The translations under genes were made by a program, and so were the position numbers. Shown piece after piece: positions 60,801 to 64,000 of a DNA stretch of 64,000 nucleotides (positions are counted from its first letter, which is position 1; every line of letters begins with the position of its first letter). The notes under the pieces are model-generated. The model saw only the letters and a program-made list of their open reading frames with translations. It was not told the origin of the DNA and searched no databases. The DNA is from Morinoia aosen (taxonomy: Eukaryota; Arthropoda; Malacostraca; Amphipoda; Talitridae), in NCBI GenBank assembly GCA_030386875.1, contig CM059572.1:40483732-40547731 (forward strand), read 5' to 3'.

Positions 60801-63800
60801 TAAACCATCATGGAATAATGACCAATGGACTCACTTTAGAGGCACAAGGCCAACATTGGGTTTGTAGTAGAAGAAGGGCAGCCCACGAGTGCTGTGCTGA
60901 GGCACGGTGTAGTGCAGCGAGTTGCACGCAAAATTGTGGAGCCTCACGAGCAGCTCGTCCGTCTCCTTGAGCTCCCTCATGGCAGACCTGTACTTGGTGA
61001 CCAGCTGGTAGCGATATTCCGACCCGAGCATCTCTTGCTGCGCTCGGTACGGCACACGGCCCTTCCACTGGTCCAGCTTCTCCAGATCTACGAGGAACTC
61101 ATACGGAGCTTCAACGTGTAGCTCAATTCTCACTTGCATGTCTTTCGAAGATACGCGGGATTTGGACGCTTCAAGTTTGTTGGAGTCCTTGAGGGATGCT
61201 TTTGAGTTGTTTCCAAAAGCTTTTGAGTCTTTAGCAGAGGGGCGGGTTTTGGAAGAGCTGACGGTGTAGTGGAAGAGCACGCCTTGCTTCCAGGGCAGCG
61301 TGAGCGCGACGGCGTCTCGGCCCTGCTGCTCGTCCACGGCCCGCACTCTGAAGCCCTCCCGCAGCCTGCAGCTGAGCAGCGTGCGCGCCGTGCACTCCAG
61401 GCGCTCCGTGCGCTCGCGCACGCACGTGCTGACGCGCTGCTCCAGCATGTTTGCCCTGCAACATCACAAATTTGCTCATTCACAAAGTGTTCCTGTAGGA
61501 TAACCACCCAGAAGTTAATATGTCCAATTAACTTGTTTACTAAGTGTTGCTTAAAGTTTGCCTTGGAAAATGTTAAATTATCTCATTCAAGTTCAACTAA
61601 TGAACTGGTTTGATTCGTGTTGCTACATCCATTCATTACTGTTTTGGTAATAGATGAACTTCAAGTAGTTGATTTTGATGTCTTATACAGATACAATGTC
61701 TAGCAAGGTTCGACTGGAGAATCGTTAAGTAAAGAAGCATCAGCAACAGAAAGCAGGTTTTGACAATACTGTAATAAATAAAAGGGATGAAAGTAAAATA
61801 AAAAAATTACCATACAAAGATGATGCAACTGTTTGAAAAAACGTGAATGTACTCCCTTTTTCATTCATGACCGGGGATAGTCATAATAAAAGAGAAACAT
61901 CTATATTCGAGGCTCCCACAACGAAGGTTGAAGACACGTTACTGTTAATCCTATCTTTACTAAATCAACTTCACCGACCTCGAACTAATTTTGAAAAAAC
62001 TTTTACTTACGAGGCACAAAATAGTGCACATTAGGTAATGTAATAAATAAAGTGAATCAAAAGACCAATTTGGTCATCTATGAAATAAATAAAGTGAATC
62101 AAACGATCGCTCGCTGCTGCAACTAGTTTGGAGTGGCTCAGACACACTGGCCAGTAGTGCATAAGAGCCGCCATGCTGAGAGAGAGCCAGGAGTGACACT
62201 GGACTGACCAGGCCAGACACTGGACTGACCAGGCCAGACACTGGGCTGACCAGGCCAGACACTGGACTGACCAGGACAGACACTGCAGGACTGACACTGG
62301 ACTGACCAGGACCGACACTGGACTGACCAGGACCGACACTGGACTGACCAGGACCGACACTGGACTGACCAGGACCGACACTGGACTGACCAGGACCGAC
62401 ACTGGACTGACCAGGACCGACACTGGACTGACCAGGACAGACACTGGACTGACCAGGACAGACACTGGTATGACCAGGACTGACCAGGACAGACACTGGT
62501 ATATGACCAGGACCGACACTGACCGAGAGCTGGAGGTGGGGCTGGGCCGGTGCACGCCCCACGCGTCCAGGAGCCCCAGCTGCTGAAAGTCCCAGCACAG
62601 GAACGTCTTGTGGTACAGGCTCATCGTGTAGTCGTACTCTTCTGTCTGTGGCAGGTACGTGCAGTTCAGCAAATGTCAGCAGTGCATTTATAACATTTGT
62701 AAAGCAATTTTTCCCTTTAATGTAACATACAGCGGTGCCTGGTTATGCTAAACTGCAATGATTGGCAAAAAGCAATATGGCAGCAAGAATGCTTAGGTTA
62801 AAATCAAACGACTTAGGTAACTAACTATCACTGAGAATGACACAGAACTACTTATGGGCTTGGAAACAACTTTTCCAACAGCTGCAATATAAGCTTGTAA
62901 CTTTTACTTATGATGATATAAACATAACGAGTGCACTTGACGGCTGCAGTGAAAGTGACAGTAAACAAAAGACAAATTATTATCCAACCAAGGCGTATAT
63001 TCTTGTAAATAACTCCCTTGAGCACCTCTAGCACTCAGTTGAGTCCGCACTTCTGTAGCGCAACTGCAAACAAATGCAATCGGACATACGCACGTAACTC
63101 TAAACTTTCAAAGCCATTTTATTCACATGCTGAAGCTAAAATTTGTCATCTAGTGAAGCCTTCTGGCGAAAATGCTCATTGAGAATACTTCATTGGACTA
63201 CACAGGGTTTGAGGATGACCTGAGAATGAGCCATTCGACTCGTTTCCCTAAAAAAGGTTAACCCATTAATGTATGAAGTCACGTGTGCTAAGTAAGAATC
63301 ATATATCACTACGAACTTATCACTACGAGCTTATCTCTTCCTGAACATCAGTTGCAAGTTTTATTAAAATTTATCATCTAATAAAAAGTTATGACCTGCC
63401 CCAAAAATTGGACATTGTCGACATAGGCCCAGAAATAGAATGCTTCCCATAGGATATCTAAATCAAAGGATATCTAAGCACACAAAATAAAACGTCCATC
63501 AATAGGTTGAGTTCGTAACCAACGTGTTCCAAACCAGAATTTGTGTTCTAAAGGAAGGACTTGCATTCTTTCTCAAGAAAGAACACAAACAACTCACAAT
63601 CTGAGGCACGGCATCCATGTAAGCGCCGCCCGTTGCAGAAGCCAAGAACTTGAGGAGGTCAGTGTATGACACCAGGCCAAAATGATCATTGCCAGGGTCC
63701 ATCCATGGGTCATCATCATCATCCTCCTCTTCGCCGCCGAGCTTGGACTTGCCACGGTGGTCCCATCCGCCCCACGGGATGGTGGGTTGGTTGGACGAGG

Positions 63801-64000
63801 CCCCCAGAGCAGACGACAGCTGGGTGCCGTTGTCAAGGAACCCGGGGCGGAGGTGTGGGTTGGGGCGCATTTGGGAAGGCAAGGAGTCGGTGATGGAAGA
63901 CACCAGGTGCTGCATGCGCGGTGCAGGGAACTCGCTTGCAGCGGGGTAGTGACCCTCTGCTGAACCAAGGGTGAAGTTAGAGTAGCGGTTTGTGGCATCA
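31298..64000 (-). CDS. SZT2: SZT2 homologue, KICSTOR subunit (15 exons, both ends missing)
   Basis: SZT2 is the giant subunit of KICSTOR (with KPTN, ITFG2 and KICS2). KICSTOR holds GATOR1 at the lysosome so that mTORC1 is switched off when amino acids are scarce; that role is family knowledge. The sequence shows fifteen minus-strand exons: 63598-64000, 62524-62645, 60835-61455, 58584-58742, 57102-57212, 51305-51729, 50629-50792, 44574-44924, 42839-42853, 36998-37095, 35345-35767, 34484-34562, 33324-33430, 32159-32244 and 31298-31542. Each pair agrees in phase, and the joined frame has 1,136 codons without a stop. Blocks resembling human SZT2 appear in the human order, for example a WHKWLHTHRIGLVLEHD segment, RYLHHRRWIWS, CVLQYVLFPPH and VTECWVEPQ. 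This is roughly the first third of the protein without its N-terminus. No start codon, promoter or terminal exon is in the window. Identity is firm; single junctions, especially exons 7, 9 and 14, are less so. Confidence 0.93.
31795..31855. repeat. A-rich low-complexity tract
   Basis: A-runs broken by single T, with several aaataaata steps, in the intron between exons 14 and 15. Confidence 0.7.
32159..32244 (-). CDS. SZT2: SZT2 exon 14, acidic
   Basis: The acceptor is ccaccacccgcag|GTTG. The exon encodes LSDSDYSSDEEGG and KSDDDPDVLIDRSAR, equivalent in place and charge to the acidic stretch that follows FPPH in human SZT2. The donor AGAA|GTTAGT (phase 1) is the weakest in the model, but it is the one that keeps frame with exon 15. 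Confidence 0.82.
32262..32520. repeat. Degenerate short tandem repeat (tgatacctg-like)
   Basis: Irregular returns of a ggtacctgatac theme for about 250 bp, starting just upstream of the exon 14 acceptor. Confidence 0.55.
33040..33115. repeat. tctagagtctaat short tandem repeat
   Basis: Five or so irregular units of ctagagtctaat. Part of the intron between exons 13 and 14. Confidence 0.7.
33324..33430 (-). CDS. SZT2: SZT2 exon 13
   Basis: The acceptor is gaatcatttgcag|CTGAG, phase 0. The exon encodes LSLDAEDYNSDVESDRFP and CVLQYVLFPPHF, close to the human CVVQYILFPPH. The donor is CTCGG|GTCAGT (phase 2). Confidence 0.92.
33431..34483. other. SZT2: Intron between exons 12 and 13
   Basis: AT-rich. 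No repeat or mobile element was recognised. Confidence 0.6.
34484..34562 (-). CDS. SZT2: SZT2 exon 12
   Basis: The acceptor is tatgttgggcag|GATT. The exon encodes IRLNEGFKIAFSHNGMITMV and then REVMMK, aligning with the human [20 protein letters not shown]. The donor is ATGAAG|GTAAGT (phase 0), a near-perfect 5' splice site. A dispersed repeat starts about 25 nt beyond the acceptor. Confidence 0.92.
34585..34957 (+). repeat. Dispersed 350-bp repeat, copy 8
   Basis: Full length. In the SZT2 sense it ends about 25 nt before the exon 12 acceptor and carries ctaac there. Confidence 0.8.
35345..35767 (-). CDS. SZT2: SZT2 exon 11
   Basis: The acceptor tacgtgtctccag|GTAC gives W-Y-Q-S-M-P-R after splicing. 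It encodes about 141 residues: PRKMLQVMPAEAELHM, then LLSRYLHHRRWIWSIVPP (human SRYLYHQRWLWS), a Ser/Val-rich variable part, and PPDIKTLSRILHSLT at the end. The donor is ACAAG|GTAAGG (phase 2). Confidence 0.94.
35768..36479. other. SZT2: Intron between exons 10 and 11, right part
   Basis: AT-rich unique sequence. Nothing recognised. Confidence 0.55.
36480..36965. repeat. 30-bp minisatellite, ~16 copies
   Basis: The unit is agccccaaaagaagcacaac plus tcaggcgcac, nearly perfect. It ends about 30 nt from the exon 10 donor. A multiple-of-three unit keeps several frames open; no gene is implied. Confidence 0.95.
36998..37095 (-). CDS. SZT2: SZT2 exon 10
   Basis: The acceptor is gaccctcccccag|GTGG, phase 0. 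The exon encodes VGVDEASMGEQPSPVP and LPCCVITHKQIDKILI, matching the human RPCLVVLHKPLDKLLIRY. The donor is ATCTG|GTGAGC (phase 2). A dispersed-repeat copy begins just upstream of the acceptor, and a 30-bp minisatellite begins just downstream of the donor. Confidence 0.9.
37115..37325 (+). repeat. Dispersed 350-bp repeat, copy 9 (right end missing)
   Basis: Runs from taagttagttctagcatcc to about agtcagaaggcatgaaaaa. It begins about 20 nt from the exon 10 acceptor. Confidence 0.75.
37825..38184 (+). repeat. Dispersed 350-bp repeat, copy 10
   Basis: Full length, ending in gatacaatagttgcatcc and a degraded ccttgaggg. Confidence 0.78.
38185..39124. other. SZT2: Intron between exons 9 and 10, middle part
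   Basis: Mostly AT-rich. Two diverged copies of a unit with aagtgagcaccattctc and aacagtgagcaccgttttc occur about 150 bp apart near 38790 and 38925. Confidence 0.45.
39125..39600. repeat. Degenerate short tandem repeat
   Basis: Loose returns of caaggtaaat and aggagcaatacaaaggaaat with no fixed period. Confidence 0.5.
39998..42490. repeat. 29-bp minisatellite, ~86 copies
   Basis: The unit is gaggaggacacaaatgctga plus agtgagggc. The variable position c/t in gagggc/gagggt, and agtaagg, mix along the array. One or two-base indels and two shortened units (gcgaggacac) occur. The minus strand stays open in three frames for up to 920 codons; this is an artefact. Degenerate units continue to about 42720, approaching the exon 9 donor. 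Confidence 0.95.
42839..42853 (-). CDS. SZT2: SZT2 candidate 15-nt microexon 9
   Basis: Fifteen bases encoding LAEDE lie between a very good acceptor (tttctgtttttcttcctcag) and a donor (GAG|GTAGGT). It is phase 0 on both sides and so fits between exons 8 and 10 without changing frame. Exons 8 and 10 also join in frame without it, so it may be optional or alternatively spliced. RNA reads across the junction would settle it. Confidence 0.6.
42854..44573. other. SZT2: Intron between exons 8 and 9
   Basis: Apart from the degenerate repeat at 43140-43450, there are two diverged copies near 44230-44400 of a unit with cgtcataactc, ctcaaa and cacagcgttgac-type sequence. Confidence 0.45.
43140..43450. 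repeat. Degenerate ~50-60-bp tandem repeat
   Basis: About five units marked by gcaagttatggcat, ggaacagctac and acggtccata. Confidence 0.65.
44574..44924 (-). CDS. SZT2: SZT2 exon 8
   Basis: The acceptor is tgccccgccccag|CTGG, phase 0. It opens with LVEELRGLVSRLTLPLRPRH, matching the human SSLREEILRLRFPHR. An Ala/Ser/Pro/Gly-rich stretch follows and ends in AAAASFAAK; human SZT2 is likewise Gly/Ser-rich here. The donor is GCTAAG|GTTTGT (phase 0). GC content is very high. A 21-bp minisatellite begins about 20 nt upstream of the acceptor. Confidence 0.85.
44950..45770. repeat. 21-bp minisatellite, ~39 copies
   Basis: The unit is acacccgcatacacaccgcc plus t. Rare variants cctgcat (45211 and 45526) and ccagcat recur 315 bp apart, so a block of 15 units was duplicated. 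It begins about 20 nt from the exon 8 acceptor. Confidence 0.95.
45837..45874. repeat. (TTA)n microsatellite
   Basis: About twelve TTA/ATT steps between the 21-bp array and dispersed repeat copy 11. It may be the A-rich tail of that copy read on the minus strand. Confidence 0.9.
45876..46219 (+). repeat. Dispersed 350-bp repeat, copy 11
   Basis: Well preserved, with gtagtaggtgctgaaaaaca, gacagcagtgaaccgaaaa and terminal cccctgagggg. Confidence 0.85.
46220..46679. other. SZT2: Intron between exons 7 and 8, unique part
   Basis: AT-rich, with two returns of catatatttagcacctaa. No gene. Confidence 0.5.
46680..46857. repeat. Degenerate ~70-bp tandem repeat, left part
   Basis: Units with gggagacccgagcaatgaca, aattgataacaaa and acagcctg. 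It was cut from the right part (50224-50590) by the LTR element. Confidence 0.75.
46853..46857. repeat. Target-site duplication, left (CAGAC)
   Basis: Matches 50224-50228 exactly. A 5-bp duplication is usual for Ty3/gypsy integration. Confidence 0.9.
46858..47404 (+). repeat. 5' LTR
   Basis: 547 bp, with ends TGTCA and TGACA. It has one mismatch to the 3' LTR. Confidence 0.96.
47408..47423 (+). other. Primer-binding site
   Basis: TGGCGACCTTGCCAGG lies 3 nt after the 5' LTR. It begins with the TGG expected from a tRNA CCA end and resembles the TGGCGACC type credited to tRNA-Arg primers in 412/mdg1-like elements. The tRNA assignment is inference. Confidence 0.65.
47661..49577 (+). CDS. Gag-protease-integrase(zinc finger) polyprotein, truncated pol
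   Basis: The protein has 638 aa from the ATG at 47661; the upstream in-frame codons have no ATG. Residues about 15-85 form a Glu/Arg-rich coiled coil. About 100-270 is a capsid-like helical domain beginning PVFQDGEDIKSFI. Residues 308-321 are a CCHC zinc knuckle (C-x2-C-x4-H-x4-C), and D367-T-G is the aspartic protease motif. A linker follows, then an integrase H2C2 zinc finger with H565, H572, C602 and C605. The frame stops where the integrase catalytic core would begin. In usual gypsy order this needs an internal loss of RT and RNase H. In GmR1-like gypsy elements, where integrase precedes RT, one 3' truncation explains it. The protein can probably assemble particles and cut polyprotein, but cannot copy or integrate DNA alone. 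Confidence 0.9.
   Translation: MSSYRTIAELREEATLLQLTGADAVDYVYKQQAVEREERAKDRELEKQRAEIEKQRAEIDLQKARWAAEEKQKERDHELALLRAQTASSGTHSDVFSEVASKPKLPVFQDGEDIKSFIIRFERIADLLKLDRSTYAVRLGTLLSGKALGIYASLPPEITEDYEKLKRALLVGFNKTPETYRQEFRSLKIGPQETYEQFAVQLGRSLDYWIESRQIEKNYESLRSFVLADQIFASVTPDLRCFLKEHDAYDLPDIVKLADNWATARRAYPRTQNLNNGFSTSSNDTLGAQSYFESEERNETSKTRAVRCHACGVYGHIKSQCPRNPASYPESVFRDNQINFCVGYAATNSYTCCGSVNGAKVSTILRDTGCSCVVVSEKVLPDVDVSRCKYASVRDYLGRESSFPIVRCYLRCKYFTGWINAIRAPIKFCSVLLGNIKGVSSAGEEKPNVVKSAGTPITQMAAVVTRSSKLTKSPHPFVSGKKDAIQISPAEFGNLQNTCPTLSGVRTKHEAREADALLNGGVYKFVSVNGLLYRKCVQSPFGENVGQLALVVPSKCRSRILDVSHASPLEGHFSRRKTEAKIRANFFWPAMGSDIRNFCRSCGKCQRVSPKGRVKIVPMVEMPIISGQFSTRVRRVPS
49664..49676 (+). other. Polypurine tract
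   Basis: A G-rich run ends directly against the 3' LTR, the expected place for plus-strand priming. Confidence 0.6.
49677..50223 (+). repeat. 3' LTR
   Basis: 547 bp, nearly identical to the 5' LTR, and followed directly by the second CAGAC. Confidence 0.96.
50224..50228. repeat. Target-site duplication, right (CAGAC)
   Basis: Pairs with 46853-46857 on the other side of the element. Confidence 0.9.
50224..50590. repeat. Degenerate ~70-bp tandem repeat, right part
   Basis: About five further units of the same repeat, ending some 40 nt from the exon 7 donor. Confidence 0.78.
50629..50792 (-). CDS. SZT2: SZT2 exon 7
   Basis: The exon encodes a basic start (RKKDRRKG), a Glu/Ser stretch, then LSFILVRISPAKPPCITVRL and FLGGTPGALRQK. 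This aligns with the human [20 protein letters not shown] region. The preferred acceptor is tcttgtgtaattaaag|GT, in phase 1 with exon 6. A second phase-compatible AG lies 20 nt inside the exon, at gaaag|GCGTG, and would drop RKKDRRK. The donor is CAGAAG|GTGGGG (phase 0). Confidence 0.87.
50807..51137 (+). repeat. Dispersed 350-bp repeat, copy 12
   Basis: Begins ataagttagtttaagcctc. In the SZT2 sense this end gives CTAAC with its branch A 20 nt before the preferred exon 7 acceptor. Confidence 0.75.
51305..51729 (-). CDS. SZT2: SZT2 exon 6, Ser-rich lineage-specific insert
   Basis: The acceptor ttcatttcgtgttcag|G completes AA|G (Lys) with exon 5, giving KKDFESAKEASDD. It encodes about 141 residues rich in Ser, Asp and Gly, with pieces such as SLTVCHPMSRS, FLDDFGESFMKHH and NRDSGLDTPN. 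The donor is GGCC|GTAAGA (phase 1). Human SZT2 has only a short linker between the flanking blocks, so this looks like an expanded disordered loop. Both exon edges and the phase fit well. No homology to a named domain is seen. Confidence 0.82.
51940..52160. mobile_element. piggyBac-like MITE, family 2
   Basis: 221 bp with perfect terminal inverted repeats CCCTTTAACGCCCA and TGGGCGTTAAAGGG, flanked by TTAA on both sides (51936-51939 and 52161-52164). The CCCTTT ends and TTAA target are typical of piggyBac-type elements. No coding capacity. Confidence 0.88.
52165..52799. other. SZT2: Intron between exons 5 and 6, unique part
   Basis: AT-rich. Nothing recognised between the MITE and the mariner remains. 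Confidence 0.5.
52800..53865 (-). pseudogene. Decayed mariner transposase
   Basis: Read on the minus strand in several frames, this holds the ordered landmarks of a mariner transposase. An N-terminal segment gives KWFARIRVGD, then IERSGRPFFTDDDQVK, a stop, LIENNPHCTTRELAV, STIHEHLLKLGF and WVPHYLSEKN. Later come IVTRNEKGIVYRDVQRKQSW (the region of the first catalytic Asp, altered here), EPPLGSLKAG, and degraded C-terminal pieces. Several stops and frameshifts show it is dead. I did not find clear terminal inverted repeats, so the limits are those of the coding remains. It lies in the intron between SZT2 exons 5 and 6. Confidence 0.85.
54752..54992. repeat. Hairpin 1: inverted repeat with ~95-bp arms
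   Basis: The arm at 54752-54845 (starts aactgtactaggtctt) is the near-perfect reverse complement of 54893-54992 (ends aagacctggtacggtt). A loop of about 45 nt separates them. Confidence 0.85.
55437..55700 (+). repeat. Dispersed 350-bp repeat, copy 13 (internal deletion)
   Basis: Lacks about 90 bp between agagagcaaggaag and atgaaacaagatc, and ends in gatacaataattgtatcc. It is inserted in the foldback region. Confidence 0.83.
56334..56620. repeat. Hairpin 2: inverted repeat with ~130-bp arms
   Basis: The left arm (56334-56472, starting catacagtaaaagtggtgg) pairs with the right arm (56488-56620, ending ccaccacttttactgta). The left arm has a 12-nt internal duplication (ccacagaactta). The loop is only about 15 nt. 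Confidence 0.88.
57102..57212 (-). CDS. SZT2: SZT2 exon 5
   Basis: The acceptor is gttgagtgcag|GTTTGGG. The exon encodes FGLVQCRLAELTLGTLLAK and then WCHLVLLEGQTYVKFLY. This matches the human segment with IQCRISHSSLTSLLRDW and the EGYSYVKLL motif. The donor is TACAA|GTGAGT (phase 2). The exon is GC-rich against its AT-rich flanks. Confidence 0.92.
57592..58500. repeat. 22-bp minisatellite, ~41 copies
   Basis: The unit is aacacaaatacttcctacac plus ac, with variants acctcc, catac and a 23-bp form with an extra A. Weaker units run on to the exon 4 donor at 58583. Confidence 0.95.
58584..58742 (-). CDS. SZT2: SZT2 exon 4
   Basis: The acceptor tttcgtgcag|CGAG completes an Asn codon with exon 3. 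The exon encodes VYEFWRPLCLLEVGAW and WHKWLHTHRIGLVLEHD, then LPRTLHSYTNN, close to the human WKPVL and RWLHMHRLVLILEHD region. The donor is CAACAG|GTGTTG (phase 2). Minisatellites lie on both sides, at 57592-58500 and 58830-59460. Confidence 0.93.
58830..59231. repeat. 30-bp minisatellite, ~10-12 copies
   Basis: The unit is attagtggccgaagtaatgc plus atgggggaca, with shorter, looser units at the left end near the exon 4 acceptor. Confidence 0.88.
59232..59462. repeat. 28-bp minisatellite, 8 copies
   Basis: The unit is ggggtgaatagcagctggag plus ggatacat, almost perfect. It shares the catggggtg element with the adjoining 30-bp array. Confidence 0.93.
59708..60028 (+). repeat. Dispersed 350-bp repeat, copy 14 (right end missing)
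   Basis: Runs from taatcatgcctccctaacc to cttcagctcgatacctcac and lacks the terminal hairpin. Confidence 0.78.
60029..60484. other. SZT2: Intron between exons 3 and 4, unique part
   Basis: AT-rich. Nothing recognised. Confidence 0.5.
60489..60709. mobile_element. piggyBac-like MITE, family 1 (reverse orientation, best copy)
   Basis: 221 bp, with termini CACTTTGACTGCAGC and gttgcagtcaaagtg and intact TTAA on each side (60485-60488 and 60710-60713). Confidence 0.85.
60835..61455 (-). CDS. SZT2: SZT2 exon 3
   Basis: This is the longest exon, with about 207 codons. The acceptor is gatgttgcag|GGCAAAC. The codon split with exon 2 gives R-A-N-M-L-E-Q. Conserved parts are LREGFRVRAV, LPWKQGVLFHY, VEAPYEFLVDLEKL and TKYRSAMRELKETDELLVRL, then STRGLPFFYYKPN. 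All match human SZT2 in order. A Lys/Ser-rich insert lies in the middle. The donor is CTAAA|GTGAGT (phase 2). Confidence 0.93.
61456..62184. other. SZT2: Intron between exons 2 and 3, unique part
   Basis: AT-rich. A short direct repeat (aaataaagtgaatcaaa) occurs near 62045 and 62090. Confidence 0.5.
62185..62520. repeat. 21-bp minisatellite containing splice-donor copies, ~15 copies
   Basis: On the minus strand the unit is GGTCAGTCCAGTGTCGGTCC plus T. Each has GGTCAGT, the same heptamer as the exon 2 donor, and the first unit overlaps that donor's intron side. Confidence 0.92.
62524..62645 (-). CDS. SZT2: SZT2 exon 2
   Basis: The acceptor is tacctgccacag before 62645 and is in phase 0 with exon 1. 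The exon encodes TEEYDYTMSLYHKTFLCWDF and then a Ser-rich end. It aligns with the human VYHRAFL block. The donor is CTCTCG|GTCAGT (phase 2). The same GGTCAGT motif recurs in the adjoining minisatellite, so the exact donor in use should be confirmed with RNA. Confidence 0.85.
62646..63597. other. SZT2: Intron between exons 1 and 2
   Basis: AT-rich unique sequence. No mobile element or tandem array recognised, unlike most other introns of the gene. Confidence 0.55.
63598..64000 (-). CDS. SZT2: SZT2 exon 1 of window (5' partial)
   Basis: The frame is open to the window edge, so the exon probably starts further right. It encodes about 134 residues: a Ser/Pro/Gly-rich stretch, an acidic run (EEEDDDDD), then LVSYTDLLKFLASATGG. 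The last segment matches the human block that ends in an FIAMATFGSYL-like motif. The donor is ATT|GTGAGT at 63597 and leaves phase 0. Confidence 0.9.

Overview
This is animal nuclear DNA, most likely from an arthropod. Its coding sequence is split into short exons with GT-AG introns. It carries a mariner pseudogene, a Ty3/gypsy-type LTR element, piggyBac-like miniature elements, and many copies of a dispersed repeat of about 350 bp. The species cannot be fixed from the sequence. Roughly 18 kb (about 28%) is tandem minisatellite. Nearly all the long open frames are artefacts of stop-free repeat units.

Right half (31.3-64.0 kb): one gene on the minus strand, the homologue of SZT2, the largest subunit of the KICSTOR complex that restrains mTORC1. 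I could join fifteen exons. Every junction keeps reading phase and the joined frame has 1,136 codons. Conserved blocks follow human SZT2 in order. The first exon runs off the right edge, and the last one recognised ends at 31298 with a good donor. Both ends of the protein are therefore missing, and I found no later SZT2 exon in the left 31 kb.

The introns hold 21-30 bp minisatellites, many of them touching a splice site. They also hold same-orientation copies of the 350-bp repeat, three of which place a branch-point-like CTAAC 20-34 nt before an acceptor. One intron contains a very young LTR element (46858-50223) that encodes gag, protease and only the zinc-finger part of integrase. Another contains a decayed mariner copy and an AT-rich foldback region (54.06-56.84 kb).

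Left half (1-31.3 kb): minisatellites of 78, 39, 53, 25, 58, 27 and 22 bp, further copies of the dispersed repeat, and MITEs. No gene could be assigned with confidence. The 53-bp and 27-bp arrays lie inside copies of dispersed repeats, so some arrays grew from mobile-element sequence and others from splice-site sequence. There are two GC-rich islands (about 18.25-18.42 kb and 29.99-30.14 kb) that could be promoters or first exons, but this is unproven.
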